Positions 62,408-64,000 of a DNA stretch of 64,000 nucleotides are shown here, piece by piece (within the stretch, counting starts at the first letter, position 1; the number at the start of each line of letters is the position of its first letter). This DNA is from CAYSNP01 sp964432485. Lineage in GTDB: Bacteria > Bacillota > Clostridia > Christensenellales > DTU072. The position numbers and the translations under genes were made by a program. Location of the stretch: contig CAYSNP010000003.1 of the NCBI GenBank assembly GCA_964432485.1, positions 1-64,000 of the forward strand, given 5' to 3'. A model generated the notes under the pieces. It had not been told where the DNA came from and searched no databases. It was given only the letters and a program-made list of their open reading frames with translations.

Positions 62408-64000
62408 ATGAAAAAGTTTTTAATTGCTGTGCTATTAATCATCCCTATTGTAGTAATATTTGCTTTAATGCTTACTGGCGTAATTATTTCCAATACCATA
62501 AATGTCAATGCAGAACAAATGATTATCCACGACATCAATGATAGCATATTTGATACCAAGCGCACTTATACCTTGCCTCTTGAGGGCGGAAAGCTGCAAA
62601 TTATTATATTTATCTTGCCTGCAATCAGTTTTGATTCCGAAGTGGCATACGAATATACGGAAGACAGCGAGGGAGAAGTTGACCTTATCAAACAAGAGGG
62701 GCATAAATATGTTATTGTGCCTAAAAAAAGCGGTGAGGTTGGCTTAATTATATATCCTCGAAGCAATTACAACTTAAAGCAAGTTATCAATATATACATT
62801 ACCAGCAATTATGTAACTGATTTTAATATAGCTGTAGATGAAAATCCTATACAAGGCACTCTTTTTATCAACAATAGCGTAAAATTGTATGCTTCTTTTT
62901 ATCCTGCAGAGGCAATTGGAGCCAATATTATCACTTGGCAAAGCAGCAACCCTTCCGCAGTGGCTGTAGATAAGAATGGACTGGCTAAAGTTAAAGGCAA
63001 AGGCAGCGCAATAATTAGTGCCAGCGTAACAGATATGGCAGATGTCAAGCGCACAGCACAAATTGAGGTAAGTACAGAGCAGGCAATTACCAAGCAAAAA
63101 ACCGTTTATCTAAGCAACCAATTCAACAATGAGGATTGGGTGCTGGATAATTTGGTGCTGCATAATGGCGGTGATATAGAGATTGCTACTGTCGCCTCAA
63201 GCAGCGAGTTTACTACTTATAAGGTATTCCAAGGAGATAGAGAAGAAGAAATTAATGTATTTAATATCCCTGATGGCGAATGGGATATTCTTAACCGTGA
63301 AAACTTTTCCACAATTTACATAGATAATGGCGGCTACTTTTTAGAAGCCGCATATTTAGACTTTGCCGCTGCTCGCTCTTTGTCCCCTGTTTTTACATCC
63401 GGCAATGAAAATGTGCTAAAAGTAATGGCATCAGGGATGCTAATGCCAATAAAACAAGGTATAGCTGTAGTCAGAGCCACAGTTGCCAACGGAGAATATA
63501 AAGAAATAGAAATCAAGGTATCTCATAGAGCCAATACCTTTGCGCTTAACCTTACCGAAGTGGACAATAAAGTAGGTATTAAGCTGGAAAGGGTATGGGG
63601 CTACAACTTTATTAGCGGCAGCCTTGACCCTCAAGATTATACCCATAGCCATACGCTCTTTTTTCATTCGGAATCTGCTACTTTTAGGGGCATAGTTATA
63701 GATGACTTTAAGCTATATTGGGAAGCCGACAATTCTGACTATGCTACCGTAGGCCAAGACGGGCTTGTTACTTTTACAGAGCAGGCTTGCGGTAAAGATG
63801 TTAAGATACAAGCCTCCGAGTTAGTGCATGGGGTAAAAACCAAATTATCTAAAAGCTATACTTTTAGAGTGCTTGCAGATAAAGAAGCAGTTAATGTTTT
63901 TGAAGAAGATACTAACTTAGATGTAGGTAGTAGACGCAATATTATCAATTATTTATCAGATTACCGCAAAGTGCCAATAGCATTGCACACCGATATCTTT
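62408..64000 (+). CDS. Big_2 (Ig-like) surface protein, cut by the window end
   Basis: The open frame runs from ATG 62408 to the last base (531 codons, no stop). Residues about 4-30 are a signal anchor (FLIAVLLIIPIVVIFALMLT). An Ig-like Big_2 repeat is seen at about 135-215, with the hallmark pattern SVKLYASFYP ... ITWQSSNPSAVAVDKNGLAKVKGKGSAIISA. A further such unit may lie near 345-370 and another near 430-480 (DYATVGQDGLVTF). It should be an exported, membrane- or wall-attached protein. It follows the ABC exporter permease by 33 bases, so a joint role in the envelope is possible. The C-terminus is not in the window. Confidence 0.82.
   Translation, partial: MKKFLIAVLLIIPIVVIFALMLTGVIISNTINVNAEQMIIHDINDSIFDTKRTYTLPLEGGKLQIIIFILPAISFDSEVAYEYTEDSEGEVDLIKQEGHKYVIVPKKSGEVGLIIYPRSNYNLKQVINIYITSNYVTDFNIAVDENPIQGTLFINNSVKLYASFYPAEAIGANIITWQSSNPSAVAVDKNGLAKVKGKGSAIISASVTDMADVKRTAQIEVSTEQAITKQKTVYLSNQFNNEDWVLDNLVLHNGGDIEIATVASSSEFTTYKVFQGDREEEINVFNIPDGEWDILNRENFSTIYIDNGGYFLEAAYLDFAAARSLSPVFTSGNENVLKVMASGMLMPIKQGIAVVRATVANGEYKEIEIKVSHRANTFALNLTEVDNKVGIKLERVWGYNFISGSLDPQDYTHSHTLFFHSESATFRGIVIDDFKLYWEADNSDYATVGQDGLVTFTEQACGKDVKIQASELVHGVKTKLSKSYTFRVLADKEAVNVFEEDTNLDVGSRRNIINYLSDYRKVPIALHTDIF

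Overview
The window reads as a chromosomal segment of a low-GC anaerobic Gram-positive bacterium, most likely an uncultured Clostridia-type gut lineage. This is inferred from gene content and style. The support is: strong AAGGAG ribosome sites, TTGACA-N17-TATAAT promoters, a FloA-NfeD pair, a CwlD-type amidase, a four-subunit 2-oxoacid:ferredoxin oxidoreductase, an L10 leader before rplJL, and a heterodimeric ABC exporter with one degenerate site. There are no rRNA or tRNA genes, no prophage and no CRISPR array.

Layout. 0.3-9.2 kb: a lipoprotein, a GtrA-like membrane protein, a GPH sugar symporter, flavodoxin, a tandemly duplicated hairpin array, a YjbQ / M29 peptidase / PlsC-like operon and a cupin regulator. 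9.4-21.2 kb: an ABC exporter pair, PRPP synthetase, Rho, a second hairpin array, a second GPH symporter, a small GNAT-like protein and glutaminyl-tRNA synthetase. 21.3-28.3 kb: a paralogous gene cluster that I cannot match to any described system. 28.3-32.6 kb: acpP and rpmG-secE-nusG-[IS remnant]-rplK-rplA-rplJ-rplL. 32.8-37.6 kb, minus strand: secA-prfB-tsaD. 38-49.2 kb: cwlD, a cation/Ca exchanger, phosphoglucomutase, a fourth hairpin array, nfeD-floA plus a small membrane protein, a ferritin-like protein, korDABC and enolase. 49.3-55.8 kb: a type I restriction-modification operon (half hsdS, hsdM, hsdS, hsdR) whose subunit sizes resemble the type IC family. 56-64 kb: a third GPH symporter, an SDR/ABC-F pair, and an ABC exporter followed by a Big_2-domain protein cut by the window end.

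The most interesting region is 21.3-28.25 kb. Nine adjacent genes are built from two modules. One is a short Pro/Gln-rich tail with consensus PVPIAxPA...VxPxxLVPYxTQxQP...D/E-Y. The other is a four-helix membrane unit (TM1, outside loop, TM2, basic turn, TM3, loop, TM4 ending in lysines). Three proteins of 72-73 residues are essentially the tail alone, three carry only the membrane unit, two fuse both, one small protein ends in the tail, and a zinc-ribbon protein with a RanBP2-like finger carries a diverged tail. Silent divergence between the small copies shows that the tail is under strong protein-level selection. The fusions suggest that tail proteins and membrane proteins form one envelope complex. 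The last operon of the cluster runs into acpP.

A second theme is a dispersed composite repeat at about 5.2, 17.2, 32.6 and 41.6 kb. It is a row of short perfect hairpins with different stems separated by constant 7-9 base spacers. In three of the four places it is bounded by a REP-like element. Stem changes between copies are compensatory.
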